DNA of 64,000 bases from Nannobrachium achirus (Eukaryota > Chordata > Actinopteri > Myctophiformes > Myctophidae), in the NCBI GenBank assembly GCA_963921795.1, contig OY997661.1:38771122-38835121 (forward strand), given 5' to 3'. Positions 45,554 through 56,285 of this stretch are shown here, in pieces. Made by a program: the position numbers and the translations under genes. Under the pieces are notes generated by a model. It was not told the DNA's origin, did no database searches, and saw nothing but the letters and a program-made list of their open reading frames with translations. Positions within the stretch are counted from its first letter, which is position 1; each line of letters begins with the position of its first letter.

Positions 45554-45612
45554 AGGAGGGGTGTCTTTGTTTGGATCCGATCACTCAGCAACAGCAGCAG
45601 CAGCAAGTTTAG
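45554..45612 (+). CDS. Gene A last exon: acidic start, poly-Q tail
   Basis: After acceptor CACTTGCAG the phase-1 frame reads E-E-G-C-L-C-L-D-P-I-T, then seven glutamines, then V and TAG. Preceded by any cassette exon it gives M-E-E-E-G or P-E-E-E-G. The Q run is CAG/CAA repeats. No ITIM or ITAM is visible. Gene B's copy has a 4-bp insertion that truncates it. Confidence 0.65.
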
Positions 45613-46734
45613 CAACAACAATGAGCTGAAGCTGTCGTCAGGGCTGTATTAACCATTGGGCTGGTAGGGCCGTTGCCAGGGGCCCTTGGCTCTCAGGGGC
45701 CCTTGGGGGAACTGGGCCGTGTGGTCATTGACAACTTACTAAAATTAAATGTATATGTTAATTCAAAATCAAATGTGTGGGCCCCTCTGTTGTCTACAGG
45801 TGCTTTCTTGGCCCGCAGGTGATCATCATGGCTTAAAATCAGAGCTGGGTAGTGCGTGTCGGTTGTGAGGGGGGTTATTGTGGAGGGTGGGGGGCCCCTA
45901 AAAAATTATAGGCCAGGGGCCCTCGCGGGGGTTAATCCGTCCATGGCTGTCGCGACCAAAGGTCGGAGTTAAGTATGTAAACCGGCACATCCTCAGTATA
46001 TGGACCTCCATATATGGAGCTGACCAACCCTGACATCATCAACTCTACATCACCCGGATCTATGGCTGACTCATTCTGACATCACCAGGATGACTCCCAT
46101 ATCTGTGAATGTCAATGTATATAGGCTACATGTCAGTCTAACGACCAATATACCCATATCTCCATATACATGATCTCCATATATGGGTATCAGGGTGGTT
46201 AACTGGTCCGATATACATTAATAACGGAAAAATAAAATGAAGGTCCATATATGGGTATTCCCAGATGATGCCTTGTTAGGGGAACCACACTAAAAGAATC
46301 CATAATATGGCCAAGACAGATGGGGCAACCTCGCTTTTCACCCTTAGGTGTCTTACTGGTACTTAAACTTCTGCTGCTATGTTCATGCAGCTTATGTCTA
46401 GCCTCATCTACTGTACTGTACTGTACTGTACCTGCCTGACAGTTTGGATATGCTATGTTTAAATACTGTAAGCCTATATCTTTTGTTGGATTTTTTTCTC
46501 TGTCTCTTTTTTATTGTAAATATGAAGACAAAGTATTGTGTTTAATCCAGGTCTGTTGTTTTGCTTGTCAAATGGCTTTAAAAGAAATCGGATTTCCTCC
46601 TACAACTGGGAGGAAAAATAAGAGTATATCTATTTTACCCAACTGGAAAACGTGTCATTAGACAACAAGATTTTATTTTGAAATCTGCCCAGTAGAAGTA
46701 GATGAAATGGACAGAGGGGTCTCTGATGCTACAT
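45613..46734 (+). other. Gene A 3' flank / likely 3' UTR
   Basis: Non-coding. It is paralogous to gene B 58622-59794 with conserved blocks (GCGACCAAAGGTC, ATATGGAGCTGA, AATATGGCCAAGAC). A GGGGCCCTTGGC-rich repeat (45660-45930) is inserted only in A. I did not identify a definite polyadenylation site. Confidence 0.5.
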
Positions 46735-46905
46735 GGAACACGTCTCTGACTGACTATTGATTGATTGATTGAAATATTAATTAGAAGTAACAGTTGAATG
46801 AACCAGTACAGTGGTACAGTACAAATCGTACAGTTTCATGACAGTACAGTTCACTGCTACAAGGTCAACTAAAAGGAAACTCAGGTAAGCCTTGCGGCTT
46901 ATTTC
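46735..46905. repeat. Unit-boundary repeat (copy 2)
   Basis: GGAACACGTCTCTGACTGAC then TATTGATTGATTGATTG, as at 2499. It begins the gene B unit. Confidence 0.75.
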
Positions 46906-46942
46906 CATTGAGGTCCTTTTCTTTAACTCACTTACAAACAGT

Positions 46943-47062
46943 GCCAGGGCCCCCCTATGCTCCAGGGCCCCCCTATGCTCCAGGGCCCCCCTATGCTCCA
47001 GGGCCCCCCTATGCTCCAGGGCCCCCCTATGCTCCAGGGCCCCCCTATGCTCCAGGGCCCCT
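46943..47062. repeat. Minisatellite CTCCAGGGCCCCCCTATG (unit B), about 7 copies
   Basis: The same 18-bp unit as at 4650 with more copies. It lies about 550 bp before the gene B start. Collagen-like open frames over it are artefacts. Confidence 0.95.
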
Positions 47063-47551
47063 GTGCATGTGTACAATGTGCACAACATAATCCATCCCTC
47101 TCCCTGCAGGCATTCAGACTCCTTTCAATCAGCAGGTGGCAGTCATAGATCAAGAACATTATTGTTGACGTGAATAAACAGTAGTGTGCCTAGGCTCATG
47201 TTCCTGAATAGGAATAGGAGATGTATCGGACAAAGAAAGAAAAGGAGAGAAAAAAAAGGAAGAAATCCAAACCTATTTACAGTGGCCTATGTATAGGCTT
47301 AAAGGAGTAGTTCAGATTTTAGGCCTATTGTAAAAGAATAAAGAGAAGAAAATACTGGAATTGTGGAAGAGAGAGTCATTTGTCTGCCTCGTAGGCCTAT
47401 GTATGTAATGTGTACGTGTACGTATCTTGATTCGAATCATATCATGAGTTGAGTGAATCGACATGCCGAATCACAACATTAATGAATGCAACATACATGA
47501 ATAGTAGGAATACAGGATACTGCAGCTTCCCCTTTAAGGACAGCTAGAAGT

Positions 47552-47562
47552 GAAAATGAAAC
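47552..47562 (+). promoter_or_regulatory. ISRE/IRF-like motif upstream of gene B
   Basis: GAAAATGAAAC, identical to gene A, 44 bp before the start codon. Confidence 0.55.
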
Positions 47563-47606
47563 AAACTTTTGGAAAGTGTCGTCTGCCACTCTGCCAGTAG
47601 CAGAAG

Positions 47607-47688
47607 ATGCCGCTGATGGAGAGGATGCAGGTGTGCGCGTCGACTAAACGACTCCTTCTGCTGTGTTGCTGTTTCATCATCTCCACAG
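47607..47688 (+). CDS. Gene B exon 1: signal peptide
   Basis: 82 bp, donor GTAACT, phase 1. It is identical in protein to gene A except K8 to Q (MPLMERMQVC), with the same hydrophobic core LLLLCCCFII. Confidence 0.8.
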
Positions 47689-48032
47689 GTAACTGACACT
47701 CACTGACCACCTGTTGGTATACTATATGTTTAGCCTACTGTCTGTTTGTTCATTAGTTCATGTAAAATCAGCAAGATCAGCAAGTAAAAGTCTGGAATTC
47801 AACATTTACTTGAGTAAAAGTTCTGAAGTATCTATTAATCAACAAAGAGTCTATGAAATACCCGGAGTTACTGTGAGTTGAATTTAACCATAATTCCTTT
47901 GTTGCCACGGAGAAGAAGTTAAGAGAAAAGCCAGGAATGAACGCAGAGCAGAGAGGCAGGAGTTCCAGCTTGGTTGGTTTATTGCATATTGTCGGGGATC
48001 CACATGGCCAAAAGCTCAAGGTATGGGGTTGA
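47689..48032. other. Gene B intron 1, 5' part
   Basis: Paralogous to gene A downstream of its exon 1, with a TACTTGAGTA fragment at 47805-47835. No gene. Confidence 0.5.
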
Positions 48033-48654
48033 ACCTGTGATTTTCTGCCGCACTTTTTATTTCTGTTTTATCCGTTAGTTTGGTCATTAAGGTCCACAGA
48101 ATGAGAGGCCTGCTCTGACTGCCGGAAACATCGCGAAAAAAAGTTATGGCCATTTGTATATGTCTCATTGACTCCACTAGAAATATTAAAAAAAGAAAAC
48201 AAATCTACTTTAAGTAGCATGTGAGGGGTCAAACTAGGGGTTCTTCATCATTCTGAAACCATTGCAAGCATTTGTTTTACATGAAAGACATTCCTTGGGC
48301 AAAATATTGGCCCCCAAATACTGTGAAAAGTGATGAGTCATCACTTTTTTCCACTTTTCACAGTTTTGGGTGGCCAAAATCTTGCCCAAGGAATGCTTTT
48401 CATGCAAAACAAACGCTTGCAATGGATTCAGAATTATGAAGAACCGCTAGTTTGACCCCTCACATGCTACTTAAAGTAGATTTTTTTCCCCTTTTTTAAT
48501 ATTTCTAGTGGAGTCAATGAGACAGTGAATATACAAATGGCCATAACTTTTTTTTCGCGATGTTTCCGGCAGAGCAGGCCTCTCATTCTGTGGACCTTAA
48601 TGACCAAACTAATGGATAAAACAGAAAAAAAAAGTGCGGCAGAACATCACAGGT
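48033..48654. mobile_element. 622-bp foldback element
   Basis: The arms are about 270 bp each. ACCTGTGATTTTCTGCCGCA at the left matches TGCGGCAGAACATCACAGGT at the right. They continue through GGTCCACAGAATGAGAGGCC and CATTGACTCCACTAGAAATA to CATTCCTTGGGCAA. The centre near 48300-48360 has a CAAAACTGTGAAAAGTG-type inner fold. The CTACTTTAAGTAGCATGTGA portion and CATTCCTTGG recur in the repeats at 57100-57200. No coding capacity. Confidence 0.85.
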
Positions 48655-50008
48655 CACCTCCCATTTTGAGGGACTGGATCCTCGGCTAATAGAGTATGAA
48701 GCCATGGTACAGAGAGCCGACTCTCTGCACAGCACTTCGGCCACCGCCGGAGAAGACACTCAATACAACAATTCTATGATCTTTTAAAGCAATTGAAGGC
48801 GGACCCCTTCATTTGTCCAGACAGGTTGAGTGGATTAGCATCTGGTCAATACACTGACTTGTGGCCTTGTGGCCGAAGGCCCTGTTGACGGTAAACACCT
48901 ATCAATAGCTACTCACAGCAGGTGCATTCCTACACAAAGACAGTGGCCTGGGACTTTTGCCCCACCCAGGAGGTGAATGCAAATAAGCCAGGAGGTGAAT
49001 GCAAATAAGCCCTTTTGGTGCCGTGGGGGACAGACAGACAGACAGACAGACATGATTGAGTTAACAGCCTTAAAATATACTGTACAAGCCTAACCCTAAC
49101 CATGAAATAAATGACAAAGTTTGGTGAATATGAGTTTCATAAGATACGACAGTTCCAAAGTATTAAAATGTAATTAAAGTACCAAAAGTAGAAAAGTACT
49201 CGATATGCAGAAAGTCCCATTTCACACATTTTCAAATGTTATTTGGATGATCAGTCGGTGGATTTACTTTCTGTCTACGTTTATTTCATGATTTGAAATG
49301 AAACGGTAATTGTCAGTATAGAAATGTTGACGTGCTTTGCTTTCCACATGTCTGTTCACGTCTTGGTATGGTCTCAGTCACTTCTTCTATTTCCCACGAA
49401 CACAGAATTCGCAGCGGTTGTATGTCTGTTCTAAACATGTTCAACCGGTTCCAGTCCGACGGGCCGTGACAACCCATGCATGCAGGCTTCAGTGGTGTGA
49501 AGTATCTGATTACCTGTACTCAAGTAGTAGGTCTGCTGTACTTCTTTTCCCTTTCTTTATGGAGTAGGCCTGATAGGTATTTTAATTAATTTCCAGAAGA
49601 CTCAGTTTCCACCCAAGAATAAAAGCACAGTCTAGTCAATGAAGAGGCAGCACAAGAATAAGTCAGTTTGAAATAATTGTATTAACAGAATTCAATAATA
49701 CAGCAAGTCAGCCCGTACACCCATATTGCTTTTGGAATACAAAACATAATTTCACAGATATACTTCAGTAGGTACAGGGAAAATAGACTTGTCGAACATT
49801 CATTGGACAGTTAAACATAACATAAAAATGATATGGCTACTGACCACTAGTTGAGCAACTTACACAGTATAGCTTTAAGTAAATAACCTAAGTAAGTTCT
49901 GTTGTCAGATTTGTCCGGAGGAATAAACAACCAGGTCTATGAAAACAAGCCCAAAATAAGTGAATATAGGCCACATGAGCACTTTAAACCTAAATACTTC
50001 CACTATTT
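48655..50008. other. Gene B intron 1, middle
   Basis: Holds a CCAGGAGGTGAATGCAAATAAG direct duplication (48966-49010), a CAGA run (49030-49052), a TACTTGAGTA-type fragment (49150-49215) and sequence paralogous to gene A intron 1. A partial TTAA-type element end lies at 49840-49878. No gene. Confidence 0.5.
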
Positions 50009-50186
50009 GAAAATAGCCGATCTACAAGCTCACAAGCAACCACCAGGGGCGTCACAAGGGGGGGAAAGTGGGACTGAGTTAATAGGGCCCACGGTGGAGG
50101 GGCCTTAATTTTTTTATACTTAAGCAAATCGAAAAATAGCATATAGGCCTATACAAGCTCACAGCGCTTGTAGATCTGCTATTTTT
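50009..50186. repeat. Foldback hairpin (copy 10) split by an insertion
   Basis: Left arm TGAAAATAGCCGATCTACAA (50009 on) and right arm GCTTGTAGATCTGCTATTTT (to 50186), separated by about 120 bp that begins with hAT-end-like CAGGGGCGTCACAAGG. Confidence 0.75.
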
Positions 50187-50682
50187 GAAAAGTCGTGAAA
50201 ATGGGTGAAAATCTTTGAAAATATGTATTTCTTAACATTTGTAACTGATATTTTGCTTCTGGGGGGTCCCTGGAACTATTTTGAGATGGGGGTCCGTGGC
50301 CAAATTCATATAATTTTGGGGGTCCTCCTTCACATGAAAAGGTTTGAGCACCACTGACACTCCCCCTATGAAGAACATTAATGGGGGGCCCAGCATTTGG
50401 TGCCCTGGCAACCAACATTATTTACAAGCAACTTTACAGAAATAGGAGCCCAATATGGCTTATAATAGTCAGATTTGGCAACACTGCATGGTATTTCATC
50501 CAACCTAGCCCAACATGGCTTATATTAACAGACCTGGCATGTTATTTTCTCCACACACTGTAGGCTAGGTTGCTTGCTAACACTAACAGTCAGACACAAA
50601 CAACAAATGTAGCCACAGACAATCACAAACTACACCACTCTAAAATCATTATCAATACGTTTTTAAATGAATCTTGAGAAAT
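50187..50682. other. Intronic stretch with hAT-like debris
   Basis: GGGGGGTCCCTGGAACTATT through GAGCACCACTG (50258-50357) resembles the fragment at 13270-13340. The rest is unremarkable. Confidence 0.45.
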
Positions 50683-50690
50683 GTACAGCT

Positions 50691-50882
50691 CAGGGGCGTA
50701 GGCAGCGGTAGGCGAACGAGGCGCCCGCCTACCAACTGAGATCTGATCTTGCCTAAAAAAAAAAAAAGGCCTGACTGGGCAGTAAATGTGGAGAGGACCT
50801 GCAGGCTTGAATAAGCACCCAATAACAGCCCATTTCGGCTGGCATTTCGCCTACCAAAATGTCATTCCTGGCTACGCCCCTG
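50691..50882. mobile_element. 192-bp hAT-like MITE with perfect 8-bp duplication
   Basis: Ends CAGGGGCGTAGGCAG and CTGGCTACGCCCCTG, flanked by GTACAGCT at 50683-50690 and 50883-50890. Confidence 0.9.
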
Positions 50883-51380
50883 GTACAGCTAAGCTGTAAT
50901 GATGAATGGGACAACAAGTAAACTTCTCCTGTAACAGTGCATATGTGACGCTACGAGTGGTGTTTACTTTGTACTCCGTGAGTCGGTGCGCAGCTGTTGT
51001 TTCTCCATCCAATCAATGAGTGTAGCAGAGGAGCGCTATAATCTCCTTCCAGCCACACCTAACCGAGAGAAGAACTGTATTTTAAAACATGAGTCACGTT
51101 GATGTGAAAATAATTCCTCTGCAAAAAAAATAAAAATAAAAAAATCATAGAGCGGCGGCCAGATTGTAAGGGGCGGCGGCCCGCCGCTCCTTAATGCATA
51201 GAGGGGGAACACGGAGCCTGTTGGTTAGCTGCACTTGATCAACCGGTTCAAAAGCTTCAAGGTTTGTTTAATTAGTGTCCCTGAAGGGCAAATTGGGTTG
51301 CAGCCAGCGGCATAGACATCAATACATCAAACAATACTATAAAAACAGCAAAATACAGAACACATGTAGCAGACAGATAC

Positions 51381-51567
51381 GGTACCCTTTTTCTTGGCTT
51401 TTTATGCCTTTATTTGATAGGATAGGAGACTGACAGGAAACGGGGAGAGAGATGGGGAATGACATGTGGCAAAGGTCTTCCGGATCGGGAATCGAACCAG
51501 CGACACCAGCAGGCATCATAGCCTAGTATGTGGTATGCGCCTTGACCACTAGGCCAGCGGGCGCCCC
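51381..51567 (-). mobile_element. tRNA-derived SINE with 13-bp target duplication
   Basis: Reverse-complemented, it begins GGGGCGCCCGCTGGCCTAGT, with A-box-like TGGCCTAGTGGT and B-box GGTTCGATTCC, and ends in an A-rich tail. AGC(A/G)... duplicated ends AGCAGACAGATAC (51368-51380) and AGCAAACAGATAC (51568-51580) flank it. Gene A at 13850 has one copy and no SINE. The insertion therefore postdates the A/B duplication or was lost from A. Confidence 0.88.
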
Positions 51568-51592
51568 AGCAAACAGATACCTGAAAGTAAAA

Positions 51593-51727
51593 TAATGTGC
51601 ACATTGACCATAAAGTCCATGTGTTAAAGTGCCATGCAATAAAGTGCACATTGTCCACGAAAGTGCATCTTCTTATAAGAAAGACCAATTAAGTGCACAT
51701 AATGAGGAATAGGTTATCTCCTGGACC
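51593..51727. repeat. Segment present in gene B but not gene A
   Basis: TGTGCACATTGACCATAAAG and repeated AAGTGCACAT phrases, LINE-tail-like. Gene A runs directly from GTAAAATAA to ACCTACCCAG here. Confidence 0.5.
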
Positions 51728-52211
51728 TACCCAGAGCAGCATTCAGTGTGCAGATAGACACAGGAACAAATTAATGTTTGTGTCTGTTTGTTGTGGCACA
51801 AGGGGCCCGCAAACGATGGCCAGATGGGAGGAGTTCGTATTCTTTGTTTAGTGGGTGAGCAGCATTGGAACGGATAGACAGCTTTGTTGAGCACCTGTCT
51901 ATTGAAAATCTGTCCTAAGCTGCTAAGCTGTTCATCTGTGTGCCAGGTACTTTGGAGGCAACTTTTACGATCCTTCCAAGGGAATTCTTATCTCTGACAC
52001 AAAGATTACCATACCAACACATAATTGAAACAGAAATGAAACCATTCCAGCCCAAGGACCTCAGGTAAAAAAAAAAAAAAAAACGAAACCCGGGGAAAAC
52101 ATGTGCATACTTTGGGTAATGAAAAGCTTTTCAACTTTTTCGTTCTATTTTCCTCATGTGAACCTGCTAGATATCATGTGTCCTAAACCCTGCATGATGT
52201 TTCATCCACAG

Positions 52212-52421
52212 CTCAGACACAGCTCAGACACAAGCACTGCGGACCCCCTCAGATCTCCATCAATAACTCCAGGATGCTGAGCTCCAGCTCCCTAAGACAG
52301 AAGTACGCACTAACAGAGAAGATCTTCTATGACTGTAAGGAGGGATACAGGAGAACTGGAGGCTTCATCCATGTGACGTGTCAGGCTGGGAAATGGACTG
52401 CTTTAACTCTAATATGTACAA
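52212..52421 (+). CDS. Gene B exon 2: CCP (sushi) domain
   Basis: 210 bp, phase 1-1, acceptor CATCCACAG, donor GTAAGT. The same four-cysteine CCP as gene A (HCGPPQ, FYDCKEGYRR, HVTCQAGKW, LTLICT). Differences from A are T to I after PPQ, I to L after SSSS and E to D in F-Y-D-C. The exon and its 5' intron (from GTACTTTGGAGGCAACTTTT) are strongly conserved between A and B, which argues for function. Confidence 0.85.
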
Positions 52422-52504
52422 GTAAGTACTGTGAGTTTGTCAATAATATATAGGCAACCTGTTGTGTGCCTGTAGCGCCTACAGTATGTGTACGTTCTGT
52501 AGTG

Positions 52505-53063
52505 CAGGGGTTCCCAAACGTTTTTGTCTCAGGGCACTATTTTTTTTAATCCGAGGCACCCCTACATTATAATTTTCACTCCCAGCACCTTATATTTATT
52601 GCATATCGTCGTTGTCCGGTGGAAACCATGTATGTCCAAAACCGTTCGTTTTGTATTTATCATCTAGAAAATGTACTAAACTAGTAAAAAACGCAGATCT
52701 ACAAGCACACAATGCCTCGCATCGCGAGGCGTTGTGTGCTTGTAGATCAGCTGTTTTCACTAGTTTTGTGCGACGGTCTTGTATGATGAAGCAGGACAAA
52801 AGACGTACACATTTGAAACTTGGAGATACGAGGTTTCTGCCCGACAATGACGATATTTTAGTGATTATGTTGCGAGGAAAACGTTGAGATAATAGCTATT
52901 TTGGATAGAACTGACTGAAAATAACTTTGTACTTAAAATTATACTAAATAAAAAATGTTCAAGTGTCAAATAAATTCCAAATATTATCAAATGATCTCGC
53001 GGCACCCCTGGACTGCTGTCACGGCACCCCAGGGTGCCCCGTCACCCACTTTGAAAACCCCTG
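52505..53063. mobile_element. 559-bp hAT-like element with 8-bp duplication
   Basis: Ends CAGGGGTTCCCAAACG and CTTTGAAAACCCCTG, flanked by CTGTAGTG (52497-52504, 53064-53071). Gene A has CTGTAGTG once, without the element. It carries hairpin copy 11. Related sequence lies at 34850-35130. Confidence 0.9.
52684..52760. repeat. 77-bp foldback hairpin (copy 11), TA-flanked
   Basis: Exactly 77 bp with TA on both sides. The inner stem ATGCCTCGC / GCGAGGCGT is nearly perfect. It shares its host context with copy 7. Confidence 0.9.
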
Positions 53064-53160
53064 CTGTAGTGCCGTAGTTAAGACAGTTAGCCTGAGAGAT
53101 TGTACACCTTTCTTAAATGATTCTAATATAATGTAATGTAATCTAATCGAATCTATCCAG

Positions 53161-53170
53161 ACAGGGTTCC
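53161..53170 (+). pseudogene. Gene B remnant of the C2 exon
   Basis: Acceptor TATCCAG and ACAGGGTTCC match the start of the gene A exon at 16161. The sequence then jumps to material that lies beyond the second C2 exon in gene A (ATAGTAGTCTTGCGTAACCA). One deletion removed C2 and V exons from gene B. Confidence 0.75.
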
Positions 53171-53229
53171 GATAGAAGAATCGGAAGAATGACTCATAGT
53201 AGTCTTGCGTAACCAGACAACTAAATCTC

Positions 53230-53610
53230 CAAATGCTATATAGAGTCTGGAACTACACTAGCCCCATATAGGACCTCACCCTCCGCTGGAAATCTGTTGT
53301 TAGCTCCGTGGTGAGGTCCTATGGACCTAGCTGTCTGCCCGCTGTTGGGGACTTCCTCCACGTCGGCGGGGAAAACCCTTTTCGCGATGTGGTAGAAATA
53401 TGTGTATGTAGTCTAAAGAAAATCTCACAGGGCCAGAACTCTATATGCTGTATGCTGTTTCTCTGTTGTTGAACTCTTCAATAAATTGTTGACTTCACCC
53501 TGACTGGATATTAATATTTTTCTATCATAGCGACCATGTATCCAAAAAATAAGGGTAGTTCCACACTCCCAGAGTATGATTTTCCTTCCACCGGAACATG
53601 AAAAGTATAC
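53230..53610. repeat. CTAGCCCC foldback-family fragment
   Basis: CTAGCCCCATATAGGACCTC through GGCGGGGAAAACCC, then TATGATTTTCCTTCCACCGG, as in the V introns of gene A. The V exon itself is absent. Confidence 0.7.
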
Positions 53611-53753
53611 AACGCTGTTCGGAAAGATTATAATAATTGAACTCATTGTGAACTCGTAGATCAATTCTTTGTATGGAGGTTCAAGGTGGTCCGTCTATAG
53701 AGGGTTTAAGTGGTTAAACTGAAGTGATATTGTGATCTCTCTCCCTGTCGCAG

Positions 53754-53831
53754 AACAAGAATCCCTTTCCCCCAAGGAGATGTCTAGCTTGGACGTCTGG
53801 AAAGTTGTGGGCATCTCTTTATGTGTAATAG
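53754..53831 (+). CDS. Gene B membrane exon
   Basis: Acceptor CTGTCGCAG. Phase-1 frame: EQESLSPKEMSSLDVWKVVG, then ISLCVI, donor GTGTGT at 53832. Joined to cassette 1 it gives V-V-G-I-S-L-C-V-I-A-L-L-Q-T-I-I-I-T-W-C, a good single-pass segment. Without splicing it reads G-V-F-A-F-C-Y-R-I and TAA (53858-53860). Confidence 0.65.
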
Positions 53832-54232
53832 GTGTGTTTGCTTTTTGCTATCGCATATAAACATACAGTACATGGGCAACTGGTGGGCCAGGGCTCATAT
53901 GTGGCCAGCACCTTCACTTAAACGGATAGTCCTATCCAATACTCACCCCATGGAGATTTGAGTTCATGGATATATTTCAGTTTTTGTCACATTCCTAAGC
54001 CAATAATTTGATGCTCACTATAGAGACACAAAGAGCCTGCTTTGTTCCCTATGGAGACACAAAGAGTCTCCTCAAATGAATGGCTGTCAGTGCAAGTGCC
54101 AATAACATTGGAAACAGTAATGTTCAATATCTTCACAATACTTTCATGCATGCATGTAAACTTTGTAAAGTGTAAATTCAGAGCAAGTGCCAAGAGATTA
54201 TAGTTTGTTGACTCGCTGCTTCCTCCTTCCAG

Positions 54233-54292
54233 CTCTTCTTCAAACCATCATCATCACCTGGTGCTGCCTCTGTACGAAGGGGAAGATGGAGG
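54233..54292 (+). CDS. Gene B cassette exon 1
   Basis: 60 bp, acceptor CTTCCAG, donor GTAAAT, phase 1-1. It encodes LLQTIIITWCCLCTKGKME, the most hydrophobic of the non-expanded cassettes, with a cysteine cluster at the inner membrane face that could be palmitoylated (inference). Confidence 0.65.
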
Positions 54293-54317
54293 GTAAATAC
54301 TCACAAATGTTACTTAA

Positions 54318-54713
54318 AGGGGCACTCCACCACTTTTCGACCTATGTTCATATAATTGGTCCTCACTCAAAAATACCTTTTTTTTTCTCAGAGGAGGGCT
54401 GTGGGCAGGTCAGAAACCCATCGTCTTGTGACATCATCGATTGCCAATCCAGCTTATAGAAACTGCAGGCTTTCTATTCCTGAAAAGTTGCAATTTTAAA
54501 GTGGAAGCCATTTTTCTCGCGATAATAAAAATCTAAGTATGTTTTTCAAAAATATTGATTCATTTTCTTTTTTGGAAGTCACAAGACGATGGATTCTGAA
54601 CTTCCCACAGCTCTCCTAGGAGACTTGGACTGAGTAGAATTTTCTTTTTTTGATATTTTATCATGAACATTAGTGAGGACCTAGACAGGTTGAAAAGTGG
54701 TGAACTACTCCCT
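54318..54713. mobile_element. 396-bp TTAA-flanked foldback element
   Basis: AGGGGCACTCCACCACTTTT at the left matches AAAAGTGGTGAACTACTCCC at the right. TTAA lies at 54314-54317 and 54714-54717. The paralogous cassette flank (ACTTAAGTAAAAG) has a single TTAA. This is piggyBac-type. Confidence 0.88.
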
Positions 54714-54719
54714 TTAAGT

Positions 54720-54905
54720 AAAAGTACCATGTAGAAATACTCTGTTATAAATACTCTTTTTTTTTTTTTTACAATAACAAAATAGCAGATCTACAAGCTC
54801 ACAATGCGATGCATTGTGAGCTTGATCGGAAATACTCCAGTAAAGTACCTCAAAATTCTACAATAGTACAGTACTTGAGTAAATGCACTTTCCATCACTA
54901 GTCAC
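54720..54905. repeat. TACTTGAGTA repeat with hairpin (copy 12)
   Basis: As at 40790. The hairpin (54778-54834) has lost TAGAT from its right arm (GCTTGATCGG). Confidence 0.8.
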
Positions 54906-55050
54906 AGTCACAGAATGAGTATTTTTTAATAGATAACATACAATAAATATATAAGTTGCGGTAATTGGATACGATAGAATAAGAAAACTTTTGGTTGACG
55001 TTAAGTACCAAGACATTATAGTTTGTTGACACGCTGCTTCCTCCTTCCAG

Positions 55051-55122
55051 GTCTGCTTCAAACCATCAACACCTGCCGCTGCCTTGGTAAAGCCAGAGAC
55101 CATGAAGAGGCAGAGCCGGAGG
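55051..55122 (+). CDS. Gene B cassette exon 2
   Basis: 72 bp, phase 1-1, acceptor CTTCCAG, donor GTAAAT. It encodes LLQTINTCRCLGKARDHEEA and E-P-E. Like gene A cassette 2 it has polar residues (N-T, R) in the would-be membrane segment. The A2 and B2 cassettes are orthologous-like in position and in the E-A-x-P-E ending. Confidence 0.55.
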
Positions 55123-55228
55123 GTAAATACTCACATGTTTTACTTAAGTAAAAGTACCATGTAGAAATACTCTGTTACAAATTAAAGTCATTAAAGTACT
55201 TGAGTAAAAGTACAAAAGTATTGGCATA

Positions 55229-55440
55229 GAGGGGGCACGGTGGCGCAGCCTCACAGCTAGAAGGTCCTGGGTTCGATTCCCGCCAGGGGACGCTGTGGGC
55301 GCTGGGGGGGGGGGTTCCCTCCTCCGTCATCAGCGCCCTCACCTAGGTGGGGTTGGCAAAAGGGCCTTTCTGTGTGGAGTTTGCATGTTCTCCCCGTGTC
55401 TCCTAGGGTAGATACCCTCACAAAGACATGCAATAATCCT
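55229..55440 (+). mobile_element. tRNA-derived SINE, common teleost type
   Basis: GGGGGCACGGTGGCGCAG, then GGTCCTGGGTTCGATTCC (B-box), then GTGTGGAGTTTGCATGTTCT CCCCGTGTC. The stretch between A- and B-box is partly deleted. A poly-G run is at 55300-55310. Confidence 0.8.
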
Positions 55441-55990
55441 GGTCTCTATAATGCCAGCCAGGGCGCCTGATGGGAGGGGAAAGGAACTGGTTGGAATAAC
55501 GTGTTCCTTCCACGCGCTACGTCCAAACCGGGGAAATCCCCCCTGTCAGGTGAAAAGAAGCAACTTGGACTACTCATGCACTGAAGGAAGCATGAGGTCA
55601 GTCCGTTGTCTCCCCAGGCGCGGCAGAGGGAGATAGTCGGGGTTCCCTAGGGAGATAGAATGGTAATTTCGTGCTAATCAGTCTAAAAGCGCCACATTTT
55701 GCACAGATGTAGCCCAGGGCTTGCTCTAATGATTTAGCTAGGGCGCCCGAGTCGGTGACCTTCGGGGTCACCACAGCGGCCAAATCAAGTTGGGCTCCCA
55801 TCGACTTCCTATACAGCAAGAAAAAAAAAACATTCCTTGGACTACAAATGGCCACAGAAAACGATGGTTTAGTGATGAAAAGTGATGAGGGCGCCCTAGC
55901 TAAATCATTAGAGCAAGCCCTAGGCTACATCTGTGCAAAATGTGGCGCTTTTAGACTGATTAGCACAAAAAATCTCTAAGGCCCCCGACT
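55441..55990. repeat. Repeat block with internal inverted pair
   Basis: GTGCTAATCAGTCTAAAAGC...GCTAGGGCGCC (55670-55747) is the reverse complement of 55885-55968. The preceding part (AAGAAGCAACTTGGACTACT to GGGAGATAGAATGG) recurs at 56850-56970. Confidence 0.75.
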
Positions 55991-56191
55991 AAGAGCAGAA
56001 ACCAGGATTATTGGCACTGGGTGAAAAAATTACAACATTGTGGGATAAAAATTATATTAAAAAAAAGGTATTGGCACAAAAATGTAGGCCTACTTAAAGT
56101 ACCAAAAGCAGAAAGTACACATTGTGCAGAATGTCCCATTTCACAGTACCAAGAGATTATATTTTGTTGACGCGCTGCTTCCTCCTTCCAG

Positions 56192-56260
56192 CTCTGCTTC
56201 AAACCATCATCAACATCTGCCTCTGTAGAGCCAGACACCAGAGGAAGGAGACGACAGAGG
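56192..56260 (+). CDS. Gene B cassette exon 3
   Basis: 69 bp, phase 1-1. It encodes LLQTIINICLCRARHQRKET and T-E. It is closest to gene A cassette 1 without the isoleucine expansion (L-C-R-A-R-H-Q-R shared). Acceptor CTTCCAG, donor GTAAAT. Confidence 0.6.
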
Positions 56261-56285
56261 GTAAATACTCACATGTTTTATTTAA

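Noticed and set aside
46892..47173. Collagen-like or repeated A-L-E-H-R-G frames
   Set aside because: Translation of the 18-bp minisatellite.
51381..55440. True tRNA genes at B-box-like GGTTCGATTCC sites
   Set aside because: No cloverleaf closes. The flanks are SINE bodies, one with target duplications.
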